From NCBI GenBank assembly GCA_020249925.1, contig JADCER010000005.1:496001-560000 (forward strand): a DNA stretch of 64,000 nt. Direction: 5' to 3'. The notes below the pieces were generated by a model. The model saw only the letters and a program-made list of their open reading frames with translations. It made no database searches and was not told the DNA's origin. This DNA comes from Roseomonas sp. (GTDB lineage Bacteria; Pseudomonadota; Alphaproteobacteria; Acetobacterales; Acetobacteraceae). Below, in pieces: positions 16,447-25,065 of this stretch (within the stretch, counting starts at the first letter, position 1; each line of letters begins with the position of its first letter). The translations under genes and the position numbers were made by a program.

Positions 16447-17045
16447 TGGACGCTGGTGCGGATCGTGACGCGCGGGATGCCGCGCTGGATGCCATTCTGC
16501 CCCTGGTACCGCTTTATGGATGGCAGGGTAGCGCCATTCGCGAAGGGCTGAAGGATGCCGGCATGGCGCCCGAGGATGCCGAATGGATGTTCCCGCGCGG
16601 CGCCATTTCGGCGATTGAAGCCTGGATCGAGCTTGCCGATCGGCGCATGGAAGAAGCTGGCCTCGCTGCCGATATGGCGGGCATGCGCACCCATGAACGC
16701 GTGCGTTTCCTGATCAAGGCGCGGCTGGAAGCCGCCGAGCCGCACCGGGACGCGCTGCGCGGGGCACTTTCACTGCTGGCTTTGCCCTGGAATGCGCCGA
16801 TTGCCGCGCGCAGCCTGGCGCGGAGCGTGAGCGCCATCTGGTATGCGGCGGGCGACAAATCCGCTGATTTTTCCTGGTATACGCGCCGCGCCACTCTGGC
16901 CGCGATCTATAGCGCTACCTTGGCCTTTTGGCTGAGCGGGCGCGGCCAGGGGCTGGATGCGGCGTTGGAATTCCTCGACAGGCGGCTGGCGGATCATGCC
17001 TGTTTCCAAAAGGGCCTGGCGCGCTTCAAGCCGCGCGCTGCCTGA
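16443..17045 (+). CDS. COQ9-family ubiquinone biosynthesis protein
   Basis: This 200-residue all-helical protein ends with the COQ9 signature region (DKSADFSWYTRRATLAAIYSA near residues 137-157). COQ9 proteins bind aromatic isoprenoid lipids and support the COQ7-type hydroxylation step of ubiquinone synthesis. The N-terminal segment resembles a TetR-like fold, as usual for the family, but it is not a DNA-binding regulator. It is coupled to def by a 4-base overlap. ubiH lies far away in the window at 43309. Confidence 0.85.
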   Translation: MMDAGADRDARDAALDAILPLVPLYGWQGSAIREGLKDAGMAPEDAEWMFPRGAISAIEAWIELADRRMEEAGLAADMAGMRTHERVRFLIKARLEAAEPHRDALRGALSLLALPWNAPIAARSLARSVSAIWYAAGDKSADFSWYTRRATLAAIYSATLAFWLSGRGQGLDAALEFLDRRLADHACFQKGLARFKPRAA

Positions 17046-17140
17046 TTGCGCGCTTTGGTTCCCATCGCACGGGCAAGGCCCTATATGCCGATCAGGGGTC
17101 ATATGCGGTGGCCGATTCGCCACCCTTTGACGAGGAGAGG

Positions 17141-17626
17141 ATGAGTATCATGGGTTTGAAGCGCTTGCTGATGGCGGCAATGCTGCCGGTTCTGGTTGCC
17201 GGCCCCGTTCTGGCGAATACCTGCATGCGGCCTGAAGAAAGACAGGCGGCCGATACCTGGGCCATGAATAGCTACCTCAGGGTCATAGGCATGCAGTGCA
17301 AAATCGATCGCGAGCGCATGATCGATGCTTTTCAACCCCATAGAGGCGAACTCTCGGCGGCGGCCAATGTGATTCAAGGCTATTTCCGCCGCGCCTATGG
17401 TGGGGCTGGCCAGACCCGCTTCGATCAATACTACACCAATATTTCCCAGGATCATGCCATGGATGCATCACGCGCCGGGTCCTATTTCTGCCGCGATGCG
17501 GAAGTGATCTTGCGGCAGATCAGGGCGCTGCCGCCTGGGCAATTGGCCAAATTCTCTATCAATCAGAACATCATTCAGCCGCTTAATGCGCCGGATTGTG
17601 GCGCCGGGGCCGCGCCGCGGCGCTGA
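17141..17626 (+). CDS. Exported protein of unknown function with four cysteines
   Basis: This 161-residue product has a signal peptide (GLKRLLMAAML then VLANT near residue 26) followed by four Cys in the mature part (NTC, MQC, YFC, PDC), an even number that would allow two disulfides in the periplasm. I do not recognise the family. ATG at 17141 closely follows GAGGAGAGG; ATG at 17150 would give better spacing and the same signal peptide. The longer open frame upstream overlaps COQ9 and is not needed. Confidence 0.7.
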   Translation: MSIMGLKRLLMAAMLPVLVAGPVLANTCMRPEERQAADTWAMNSYLRVIGMQCKIDRERMIDAFQPHRGELSAAANVIQGYFRRAYGGAGQTRFDQYYTNISQDHAMDASRAGSYFCRDAEVILRQIRALPPGQLAKFSINQNIIQPLNAPDCGAGAAPRR

Positions 17627-17664
17627 GGCCGCCTGCTACCCGCCCAATGACAGTGGAGAATTCG

Positions 17665-18417
17665 ATGGCGTTCGCCGGAAAAAAGGTCTTGATCACGGGC
17701 GCTGGCCGGGATTTTGGCCGTACGCTTGCAATCAACTTTGCACGCCTTGGGGCCGACCTGCTGCTTTCCGCCAGCAAAATTGAAAACGCCCGCGCGACCG
17801 AGACGATCGTGCGGAGCACGCTGCCGGCTACGAACATAGCGTGCTTCCCACTCGATCTTACTGATGGGCTGCAACTTGCTGGAGCTCGGGCTGAGATCGA
17901 ACGTTTTACGGACCGGATCGACATTCTCATCCACAACGCGGGCTTTTGGCTCAGGAATGATTTCGTCGATACTCCCGATGATGACATCGTCAGGGCGGTG
18001 GCATCAACCGCCACCGGCCCATTTATCCTCACCAAGCATCTCTTGCCGATGATCAAGCGTTCTTCGGCTGCCGATGTGGTATTCCTCAACGGCACAACCG
18101 CGTTGCGCAATAATCTGCGCGCGATCAACGAAGCGTTCAGCTCCGCAAAAGCCGCCCAAGCTTTATTTTCTGAGCGGCTGCGGCATCGCTTGCGGGAAAG
18201 CGGTGTACGCGTGCTGACGATCTATCCTCCGGACTTCCACAACACCTCCCCGCTTGATCCCACGGAGTGGGAGTATCGCCGCGACGCATTCGAAGACCGT
18301 ACTCTGACCGCCAGAAACGTCTTCGACTGCATCCGCTTCGCATTGCTTCAGGATCGCATCTGCTCGATCGACGAGATCGTGCTCAGCAACAACAACGGCA
18401 GGAATATCGGCAATTAG
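17665..18417 (+). CDS. Short-chain dehydrogenase/reductase-like protein lacking the catalytic Tyr
   Basis: This 250-residue SDR-fold protein has TGAGRDFG (11-18) as the NAD(P)-binding loop, LDLTD near 64-68 and HNAG at 90-93. In the active-site motif YxxxK, Phe158 replaces Tyr while Lys162 is kept (AFSSAK). The usual Ser region reads NGTTA at 142-146. It may therefore be a non-catalytic or altered SDR. ATG at 17665 has GGAGAA 5 bases upstream; in-frame ATG 17647 is the alternative. Codon choice looks somewhat less GC-biased than its neighbours, hinting at later acquisition. Confidence 0.8.
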   Translation: MAFAGKKVLITGAGRDFGRTLAINFARLGADLLLSASKIENARATETIVRSTLPATNIACFPLDLTDGLQLAGARAEIERFTDRIDILIHNAGFWLRNDFVDTPDDDIVRAVASTATGPFILTKHLLPMIKRSSAADVVFLNGTTALRNNLRAINEAFSSAKAAQALFSERLRHRLRESGVRVLTIYPPDFHNTSPLDPTEWEYRRDAFEDRTLTARNVFDCIRFALLQDRICSIDEIVLSNNNGRNIGN

Positions 18418-18487
18418 ATCTTCTGCGGGGCTTCACGCTGGGCGGTCCTTGTAACCACTACACCGCAGCGTCGCGACCCAGATAGGA

Positions 18488-19237
18488 TCAGCTGATCTCA
18501 ATCTGCCGGTTCAAATGCGCCACCAAATCATCCGGCAGTTTCAGCCGATGAGCGAGGGCTTGCAGATAGGCCAGCTCAGCCGGCCGGTCCGGGTCAATCG
18601 CCAGCCGCGATACCAGGTAAATCTCGGCCGCCTGTTCGGGTATTGTCGCCAGGGCAGCGATGTCTGAGACATTCACCGGGGCAGCCAGCGCGTCGAACAC
18701 AAAAGCCTTGCTTTCGGGGTCAAGCCCCGCCTCATTCACGCGGGCGAAAATGCGGTCCTGCTCCTCGGCATCAATATGGCCATCGGCCTTGGCCGCGCCG
18801 ATCATGGCGCGCACCAAAGCGAGTTCGAAGGGCTGGCCATTCGCCGCGGGGGCCGCTGCCGGAAGATAGCGCTGCTCCACCCGCGCGGCTTGCGGCGGTT
18901 GAGCGACCGGCGTTTGCGCCGGGGCCTGCCCCTTTTGCCAACCCTGAAAGGCTTGGCTCGCCAGCGCGCCAATCATGGCAGCACCCCCATGGCTCAGCAC
19001 ACCGCCAAGCCCGCCCATGCTCTTTTTCTTGCCGCCGACGAGCAAGCCAAGCAGCCCGCCCGCCACGCCTGACGCGGCAAGGCCACCAAGGCCGCCGGCA
19101 CCGCCGAGCGCCTGGCGCGCTGCCCCGGCCAGATCCATCTGGCCCGCCGGCGCCCCGGCCTGGGGTTGGCTTGAGGGTGGCTGGGCGGTCATGCCCTGGC
19201 CGAGAAAGCGGTCGAGGAGGGATTGGGCATTGATCAT
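18488..19237 (-). CDS. DUF533/TerB-like protein
   Basis: This 249-residue protein has a short N-terminal helix (NAQSLLDRFLG), a Gly/Ala-rich hydrophobic stretch around residues 40-95 that may insert in or contact the membrane, and a C-terminal helical TerB-like domain (RAMIGAAKADGHIDAEEQDRI near 145-165). That Asp/Glu-rich turn resembles the metal-binding helix of tellurite-resistance TerB. Members such as YebE are widespread but of unknown role. It is flanked by convergent and divergent genes, so it is probably monocistronic. Confidence 0.8.
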   Translation of the reverse strand: MINAQSLLDRFLGQGMTAQPPSSQPQAGAPAGQMDLAGAARQALGGAGGLGGLAASGVAGGLLGLLVGGKKKSMGGLGGVLSHGGAAMIGALASQAFQGWQKGQAPAQTPVAQPPQAARVEQRYLPAAAPAANGQPFELALVRAMIGAAKADGHIDAEEQDRIFARVNEAGLDPESKAFVFDALAAPVNVSDIAALATIPEQAAEIYLVSRLAIDPDRPAELAYLQALAHRLKLPDDLVAHLNRQIEIS

Positions 19238-19474
19238 GTCATTTTAGGTCGGCGCCGGCCGAGGCCAGTACAAGACCAGCCGCACAAAAAAGCGCATCTG
19301 CCAAGCCCGGCGGCGCCTGGGGCCAGTACCACCCGCGAGGCATAAGGCTGCCGGCAGGCGCGGCGGCAGGAAATTTCCCGAGCGTGGAGATGGCCGTATT
19401 GTAATTTTTTAGCCATTTAACTATGACAACGGAGAGCGCCGGCCCAGATCGGCGCCGGAAGGGAGCTCATCATC

Positions 19475-20500
19475 ATGAAAAGACGTCACCTTTTGCTCGG
19501 TTCCGCCGCTGCCGGCGCCGGGCTTCTCGCCGCCCCCAGCCTTTCCAAGGCTCAGGCCGGCTGGCCGCGCGGGCCCATCACCATTGTCGTCCCCTTTGCC
19601 GCAGGCGGCCTGACGGACCGCACGGCGCGCGCCCTGCAGCCGCTGATGCAGCGTGAACTCGGCGTGCCGATTGGGGTTGTGAACATCACCGGCGCCTCAG
19701 GTGCGGTCGGCAAGCAGCATGTCATGGACCAGCCCGCAGATGGCAATACCATCCTGCTGCAGACGGATGCGATCCGGACCTATCCCGCCATGGGCCAGTC
19801 CAACCTGACCTGGCGCGACTTTGACATGATTGGCGTCTTTGTCATTGCGACCACCTATCTTTGCGTCCGGCCCGACAGCAATATCCGCAACGCCAGCGAT
19901 TTCGTGCGCGAATTGCGCGCGCAGGATGGGCGCCTTTCCATCGGTACTGCCGGCCCGGGCACCATGGGTTTCGTTGCCATGACCGCCTTCACCGCGCGTG
20001 AGAAGGTTCGCTACAATGAGGTCTCCTTCCCCGGCCATGCGCCGGCGCAAACCGGGCTGCTGCGCGGCGATGTTGGCATTGTCACCACCGATGCCGCGAC
20101 GGGGCGCGAATTGATCATTGGCCGGCGCATTCGCCCTGTCTTCCATTGGGCCACCCAGCCCACCACCCTGGCGGGCTTTGGCGAAATCCCCGGTGTCTCG
20201 CCCGAGCTTCGTTCCATGGATGATATGCTGCCGCTTGGCGGTTGGTTCGGCCCCGCGGTCAAGCGCGGCACGCCGCAGCCGATCATTGAGCGCATCACGC
20301 AAGCCTATCAAAGGGCAGCGAGCGATGCGGCGGCACAGCGGTTCCTGGAAGATACCGGCACCATTGCGGGCCGCATGCTGCGCGATGAAGCCAATGCACA
20401 TGTGGAACGTGAAACCCGCCGCATTTCCTGGTTGCTGCATGATAATGGGCGTTCTCAGCGTGATCCGGCCAGCGTCAATCTTGAACGCTTGACGAGCTGA
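19475..20500 (+). CDS. Tripartite tricarboxylate transporter substrate-binding protein TctC
   Basis: This 341-residue periplasmic receptor has a signal peptide (KRRHLLLGSAA, cleavage near SKAQA). The first ligand-loop motif is VPFAAGGLTD and the second is IGTAGPGTMGF. It binds a di- or tricarboxylate and delivers it to the TctAB carrier encoded immediately downstream (4 bases to tctB). It is the only one of the five Bug proteins here with a complete transporter. The mature protein is slightly longer than most family members because of an extended basic C-terminus. Confidence 0.9.
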   Translation: MKRRHLLLGSAAAGAGLLAAPSLSKAQAGWPRGPITIVVPFAAGGLTDRTARALQPLMQRELGVPIGVVNITGASGAVGKQHVMDQPADGNTILLQTDAIRTYPAMGQSNLTWRDFDMIGVFVIATTYLCVRPDSNIRNASDFVRELRAQDGRLSIGTAGPGTMGFVAMTAFTAREKVRYNEVSFPGHAPAQTGLLRGDVGIVTTDAATGRELIIGRRIRPVFHWATQPTTLAGFGEIPGVSPELRSMDDMLPLGGWFGPAVKRGTPQPIIERITQAYQRAASDAAAQRFLEDTGTIAGRMLRDEANAHVERETRRISWLLHDNGRSQRDPASVNLERLTS

Positions 20501-20504
20501 TAGC

Positions 20505-20972
20505 GTGCCCTGGCGCGATATCGCGGTGGCGACGGTGATGCTGGTCATCGCCGTCGCGGCGTTCCGCGAAAGCTGGAACATGCCGATTTTCGGTGGGCAA
20601 AATCTGACCGCGCCCGGTCTGTTTCCCATGATCACGGCGGCGGCGATTGGCCTGCTTGCCTTGACCGTGCTGATCCGCCGCATTCCGGAAGTGCTCGGCT
20701 GGCGCCCCATGCGCCCCGAAGCGCCCGAGGAAGAAATCGGTTCCGTCACCAAGGTCATCATCTGCACCCTGATCACGGCAGGTGCGGTTGCGCTGATGCG
20801 CCCGGCGGGCTTCATCGTCGCGGGCATGTTCGCAACGGCCGGGCTGATGTTGGCTGGGCTTGGCCGGCGGCCGAACCTGCCGGAAGGCGCCTTGATCCTT
20901 GGCGTGGCGTTGATCCTGCCCGTTGTGATGCATTGGGTGTTCACGCAGATTTTCCTCACCCCCCTGCCATAA
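20505..20972 (+). CDS. Tripartite tricarboxylate transporter small membrane subunit TctB
   Basis: This 155-residue protein has four hydrophobic helices and a central acidic linker (PEAPEEEIG), as in TctB proteins. It supports the large TctA carrier. The start is GTG at 20505, 4 bases after the tctC stop, and it ends 12 bases before tctA, so the three form one operon. TctB sequences are poorly conserved; position and topology carry the call. Confidence 0.87.
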   Translation: MPWRDIAVATVMLVIAVAAFRESWNMPIFGGQNLTAPGLFPMITAAAIGLLALTVLIRRIPEVLGWRPMRPEAPEEEIGSVTKVIICTLITAGAVALMRPAGFIVAGMFATAGLMLAGLGRRPNLPEGALILGVALILPVVMHWVFTQIFLTPLP

Positions 20973-20984
20973 GGTGCTCCACGC

Positions 20985-22472
20985 ATGACGGTCCTTGATT
21001 ACGCAGCGGGGCTCTTCACGCCTTACTATATCGCGCTCATGGCCATCTCCACGCTGGGAGGCATTATCGTTGGCCTGCTGCCGGGCATTACGGTCACCAT
21101 GAGTGTTGGTTTGCTAGTGGGCCTCACCTTCGGCATGCCGCCGCTTGATGCGCTGATTGTGCTGACGTGCGTTTTTGTCGGCGGCATTTATGGCGGCTCC
21201 CAATCGGCCATTCTCATCAATGTGCCAGGCAGCCCGGCAGCGGCCGCAACCGCGCTTGAAGGCCATATGATGTGCAAGACGGGCCGTGCCGGGCAGGCGA
21301 TTGGATTTGCAACTATTTCATCTGGCATCGGCACTGTCTTCGGCGCGCTGGTGCTTTTCGCGGTCGCGCCGATGATCGCGGAATTCGCGCTGAAGTTTTC
21401 GGCCTGGGAGTATTTCCTGCTGGCGGTTTTGGGCATGGCCATTAGTGCCGCGCTATGCGGTCGTTCCATGGCGCTTGGCCTGATTGGCGCCTTTCTTGGC
21501 GTCATGATCGCGCTGGTCGGCATGGATAGTGTGTGGGGCTATCAGCGCTTCACCTATGGCTACACGGATCTGGCGGCGGGCTTTTCGTTTATTCCCGCCA
21601 TGATCGGGCTATTTGGCCTGGCTGAGGTATTGCACGCGCTTTCCGTGCGCGCGGGGCAGCCCTTGGCGGATAAGGTTGGGCGTGTCTCAACAAAGGTTGC
21701 CGATTACTGGCGCTACCGCATGGCGATCCTGAGAGCCAATGTGATTGGCGTGATCATCGGTGCGCTGCCTGGCGTTGGCGCGGATATCGCTGCCTGGGTC
21801 AGCTATGGCAGCAACAAGCAAATGTCCAAGGAAAAGGACCAATATGGCAAGGGCACGCCAGAGGGCGTGGTTTCTGCCGAAACAGCGAATAACGCCGCCG
21901 TTGGTGGTACCTATATCCCCATGCTGACGCTTGGCATTCCGGGCGATGCGGTGACCGCGGTGATCCTGGGCGGCATGGTGTTGCATGGGCTGCGGCCGGG
22001 GCCGATGTTTTTCCTGGAAAGCCCGCAATATTTCACCATCATCCCGACCATCATGGTGGTATCGGCGGTGTTCCTGGTTGTCTTCGGCCTGATGATGGCG
22101 CGCGTGACGCCGCGCATTCTGGGCGTTCCCGCCTGGGTGTTGTTTCCAGTGGTGGTCCTGCTCGCGATTGTGGGCAGCTTTGCGGTCAATAATCGCATTT
22201 TCGATGTCTGGGTGATGTTTGCCTTTGGTGTTCTGGGATGGGGCATGCGTGCCCTGGCCATCCCGACGCCGCCCCTGGTGCTGGGCATGATCCTGGGCCC
22301 GATGGCGGATGCCGAATTCAGGCGAGCACTTTCCGCAAGCCATGGCAGCCTGGAACCGCTTTTCACGCGCCCGCTCAGCCTCATGCTGATTGTGGCGTTG
22401 ATCCTGACAATCCTGGCTTCCACCGGCGCCTTGCGCATGCTGATCGAACGGTTTTCCCGCAAGACCGAGTGA
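20985..22472 (+). CDS. Tripartite tricarboxylate transporter large membrane subunit TctA
   Basis: This 495-residue inner-membrane carrier has about twelve helices. TctA hallmarks are LLPGITVTM near residues 33-41, GGIYGGSQSAILIN with the following PG at about 65-80, and the second-half repeat GALPGVGADIAAW near 258-270. It performs ion-coupled uptake of the carboxylate handed over by TctC. It closes the tctCBA operon. A spacer of 138 bases with no recognisable gene separates it from convergent pmtA. Confidence 0.92.
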   Translation: MTVLDYAAGLFTPYYIALMAISTLGGIIVGLLPGITVTMSVGLLVGLTFGMPPLDALIVLTCVFVGGIYGGSQSAILINVPGSPAAAATALEGHMMCKTGRAGQAIGFATISSGIGTVFGALVLFAVAPMIAEFALKFSAWEYFLLAVLGMAISAALCGRSMALGLIGAFLGVMIALVGMDSVWGYQRFTYGYTDLAAGFSFIPAMIGLFGLAEVLHALSVRAGQPLADKVGRVSTKVADYWRYRMAILRANVIGVIIGALPGVGADIAAWVSYGSNKQMSKEKDQYGKGTPEGVVSAETANNAAVGGTYIPMLTLGIPGDAVTAVILGGMVLHGLRPGPMFFLESPQYFTIIPTIMVVSAVFLVVFGLMMARVTPRILGVPAWVLFPVVVLLAIVGSFAVNNRIFDVWVMFAFGVLGWGMRALAIPTPPLVLGMILGPMADAEFRRALSASHGSLEPLFTRPLSLMLIVALILTILASTGALRMLIERFSRKTE

Positions 22473-22610
22473 GGATAGATCAAAGGCCTGATGGCAAAGC
22501 TGCGCGGGCATGCGCGTGGTGCCGCCCATGCGGCCCGCCCAACCTCAGAACCGCATGGACCAATGGCCAGCGCCGCCCGCAAGCTGGGCAGCGCTCAATC
22601 ACGGGCCCTG

Positions 22611-23306
22611 TTAACGAATGGGCACCGGGCGCGCATTATTGCGCACGCTCAGCAGCGTGAAGATGCCGGCCGGTTGGCAGGGCTCCATCGCTTCCACGGT
22701 GACGTCTTCCGGGTTCAGCAAATCGCGCAGCGCGAAATCCGGGTGCCAGCCGAGGCGACGCGATAGCGGCGCCATGGCGCGTTCCACCCACCAGCGCGGG
22801 CCACCTTCGGCCGCGAAGTGATTGACGAAAAGCAGATGCCCACCGGGGCGCACGACACGTGACATCTCGGCATAAAGCCGGCGCGCATCGGGCACCACAC
22901 TGGCCGTGAACATGGCAACGGCAATATCGAAGGAAGCGTCTTCGAAAGCCATTTCTTCCGCGTTCATTTCAACCAGGCCGCGCACATGGGAAAGCTTGTC
23001 TTCCGCCACGCGTTCATGCGCCTTGGCGAGCATTTCCCGTGACAGGTCAATGCCGACAACCTGCAAATCGCGCCGATAAAGCGGCAACGCCAAGCCGGTG
23101 CCAACGCCCACTTCCAAAACGCGCGGACCCGCCAGGCGATTGACGGCTTCCACCGCGCGCCTCCGCCCAAAGGCGGAAACGCCACCAAAGACCAGATCAT
23201 AAACACCCGCCCAGCGGCGATAGGCTTCGCGCACACTATCGGCATCCAGCGCTTCACGCGCGTGACCCCGTTCTTCTGCGCCCTTGGCGAGACCGATATT
23301 TGCCAT
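22611..23306 (-). CDS. pmtA: Phosphatidylethanolamine N-methyltransferase (Rhodobacter PmtA type)
   Basis: This 231-residue SAM-dependent methyltransferase contains RRWAGVYDLVFGG near residues 30-42, SAM motif I (LEVGVGTGL) at about 64-72, GIDLSREML and VRPGGHLLFVNHF. This set resembles the soluble PmtA of Rhodobacter, which converts phosphatidylethanolamine to phosphatidylcholine at the membrane surface. Close relatives methylate quinone precursors, so the substrate is probable rather than certain. ATG at 23306 is used rather than the 21-residue extension to 23369. Confidence 0.75.
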   Translation of the reverse strand: MANIGLAKGAEERGHAREALDADSVREAYRRWAGVYDLVFGGVSAFGRRRAVEAVNRLAGPRVLEVGVGTGLALPLYRRDLQVVGIDLSREMLAKAHERVAEDKLSHVRGLVEMNAEEMAFEDASFDIAVAMFTASVVPDARRLYAEMSRVVRPGGHLLFVNHFAAEGGPRWWVERAMAPLSRRLGWHPDFALRDLLNPEDVTVEAMEPCQPAGIFTLLSVRNNARPVPIR

Positions 23307-23418
23307 TGGAATCCTGATTCCCTGCGCCTGAATGCGAGGGCATGAACACCGCAAATAAGGTCTCGTCAATCTTTTTGCTAGGGTTTGGGATTACTGGCCA
23401 AATCTGACACTAAATCTG

Positions 23419-24288
23419 TCAAGACTTCCTGTCTTTGCCGGACACCGCCACCAGCACCCCACTGACCGCAATCACTGCCATGCCAAGCCAGGTGATGGTA
23501 TCCGGCGCATCGCCAAAGACCAGCACACCCGCCACCACCGCCCAGATCATTTGCGTATAGGAAAGCGGTGCCAGCAGGCTGGCCGGCGCGCGCGCAAAGG
23601 CCAGCACCAATAACCCGTGGGAGGCTCCGCCCAGCAGCCCAAGCAGTACCAGCGCCACCCAATCCAGCGCGCTCGGCCAGACCCAGACAAAGGGCAGCGA
23701 GGCCGAGGTCAGCAGCGTCGCCGCAAAAGACGTATGCAGGATGGTGGTGCGCGGGTCATCCAGCGCGGCCAGCTTGCGCGTCAGGATCTGGTAGAAGGCG
23801 AAAAGCGCGGCAGCGCCCAGCGGCAGCAGCATGGCCCAATGCGCGGGCTCCCCGGCGAATAGGAAGGGCGGGCGGAGCAGGATCACCACCCCGGCAAAGC
23901 CAAGCCCCATGCCGAACCAGCGCCAGGGGCCGATTTTTTCGCCAAGCCAAAGGGCTGCCAGTGCGAGGGTAAACAGTGGGGAGGCAAAGCCAACCGCGGT
24001 CGCATCCGCGAGCGGAATATAGACCAGCGCCGAGGAGAAAAGGAAATTGCAGGCGGCCAGCAACAGGCTGCGAAAGGTTTGCAGCCCCGGCGCACGGGAC
24101 CGCCAGGGCAGGCTGCCCGTGATCAGCCGCATGGCGATGGTGACGGCAATAAAGCTGAACAGAAACCGCGCCCACATCAATTGCGGCACGGCGAAGCTGA
24201 GGGTCATCAGCTTCAGCAGCGTATCCATGGCGACAAAGAGCGCCAGCGCCAAAAGCTGCAACAGGACGCCGGCAAGGACGGAATTCAT
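23419..24288 (-). CDS. EamA/DMT-superfamily transporter
   Basis: This 289-residue protein has about ten helices in two EamA repeats. The first starts FVAMDTLLKLM, and the second covers roughly residues 150-280 with GLLGGASHGLLVLAFARAP. These proteins export metabolites or exchange amino acids, RhtA/YdcZ-like. It follows the strong terminator of gcrA on the same strand and so needs its own promoter. It precedes pmtA by 112 bases. The substrate is unknown. Confidence 0.82.
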   Translation of the reverse strand: MNSVLAGVLLQLLALALFVAMDTLLKLMTLSFAVPQLMWARFLFSFIAVTIAMRLITGSLPWRSRAPGLQTFRSLLLAACNFLFSSALVYIPLADATAVGFASPLFTLALAALWLGEKIGPWRWFGMGLGFAGVVILLRPPFLFAGEPAHWAMLLPLGAAALFAFYQILTRKLAALDDPRTTILHTSFAATLLTSASLPFVWVWPSALDWVALVLLGLLGGASHGLLVLAFARAPASLLAPLSYTQMIWAVVAGVLVFGDAPDTITWLGMAVIAVSGVLVAVSGKDRKS

Positions 24289-24315
24289 GGCTGCCCTGTA
24301 ACCCGTTTAGCGCCA

Positions 24316-24351
24316 TAAAAAAACGGGATGATTGCCCGGCAATCATCCCGT
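24316..24351 (-). terminator. Rho-independent terminator of gcrA
   Basis: On the minus strand, a perfect 14-bp stem (ACGGGATGATTGCC with GGCAATCATCCCGT, single-base loop) is followed by seven T residues. It lies just after the gcrA stop at 24374. Confidence 0.92.
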
Positions 24352-24373
24352 CTTGCGGAGGGGTGGAAAGCCC

Positions 24374-24877
24374 TCAGGCCGCGTCTTCGCGGCGTTCCTT
24401 TTCGCGCGGCTTTACATAGGCAAGCGCGGCATGTTCGGCGCAATAGGGCTTGCCGGACAGGGGATCGCCCTCACAGAAGCGGAATTCAGGGGTGCCGGGC
24501 TCCCCGATTGGCCAGCAGCAGGTGCGGGACCCGCCAAGGCGCGGGCGGGGCGGGGCGGGGTTGCGCACGGCGGCCGGCGGCGGGGCGACCAGCACCACCG
24601 GGGCGGCTTGCGGCGGCGGGGCCTGGGGGCGCATGACCGGCGCGCTTGGCATGGGCCGGGCCACCGGGGCCTGGCGGGGCGGGCGCGGGCTCGGTGTGGT
24701 GCGCCTTTCCTGCGGGTCACGCCGGATCGGGCTTGGCCGGGAAGACAGGTTCAGCCGATGCGCCTTGCCGACCACGGCATTCTTCGAAATCCCCATGCGG
24801 CGACCGATCTCCGCGGTCGAAAGACCCTCGGCCCAGAAGGCGCGCAGCCTCTCAATCGCTTCTTGCGTCCAATCCAT
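24374..24877 (-). CDS. gcrA: GcrA-family cell-cycle regulator
   Basis: This 167-residue protein has the GcrA DNA-binding helix-turn-helix at the extreme N-terminus (MDWTQEAIERL, STAEIGRRMG, KNAVVGKAHRL). A long Pro/Ala/Arg linker and the sigma70-contacting C-terminal Cys motif follow (CCWPIGEPG, FCEG, YCAEHA). In Caulobacter, GcrA recruits sigma70 holoenzyme to CcrM-methylated GANTC promoters. ATG at 24877 begins exactly at the conserved N-terminus; the longer frame to 24937 is rejected. Three GANTC sites lie upstream between this gene and the MATE gene. Confidence 0.93.
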   Translation of the reverse strand: MDWTQEAIERLRAFWAEGLSTAEIGRRMGISKNAVVGKAHRLNLSSRPSPIRRDPQERRTTPSPRPPRQAPVARPMPSAPVMRPQAPPPQAAPVVLVAPPPAAVRNPAPPRPRLGGSRTCCWPIGEPGTPEFRFCEGDPLSGKPYCAEHAALAYVKPREKERREDAA

Positions 24878-25065
24878 GAAGGAACCCCCTTGATCTCCCC
24901 AACACAAGATACGGTAGGGAAAAGGGGGCGGAGACACAAGTTCTATGATCCGCGACTCGAAAGAAATCTGTGGAAAACGCCCGATTCGGCCTTGTCAGGG
25001 CCGTTTTTGAGGGCTCCGATAGGCCATGATCAAAGCATTTGCAGGTGCGACTCGGCGGCTTGCCC

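Noticed and set aside
22491..22766. Possible small plus-strand gene after tctA
   Set aside because: It overlaps the 3' end of pmtA antisense, with no motif or ribosome site.
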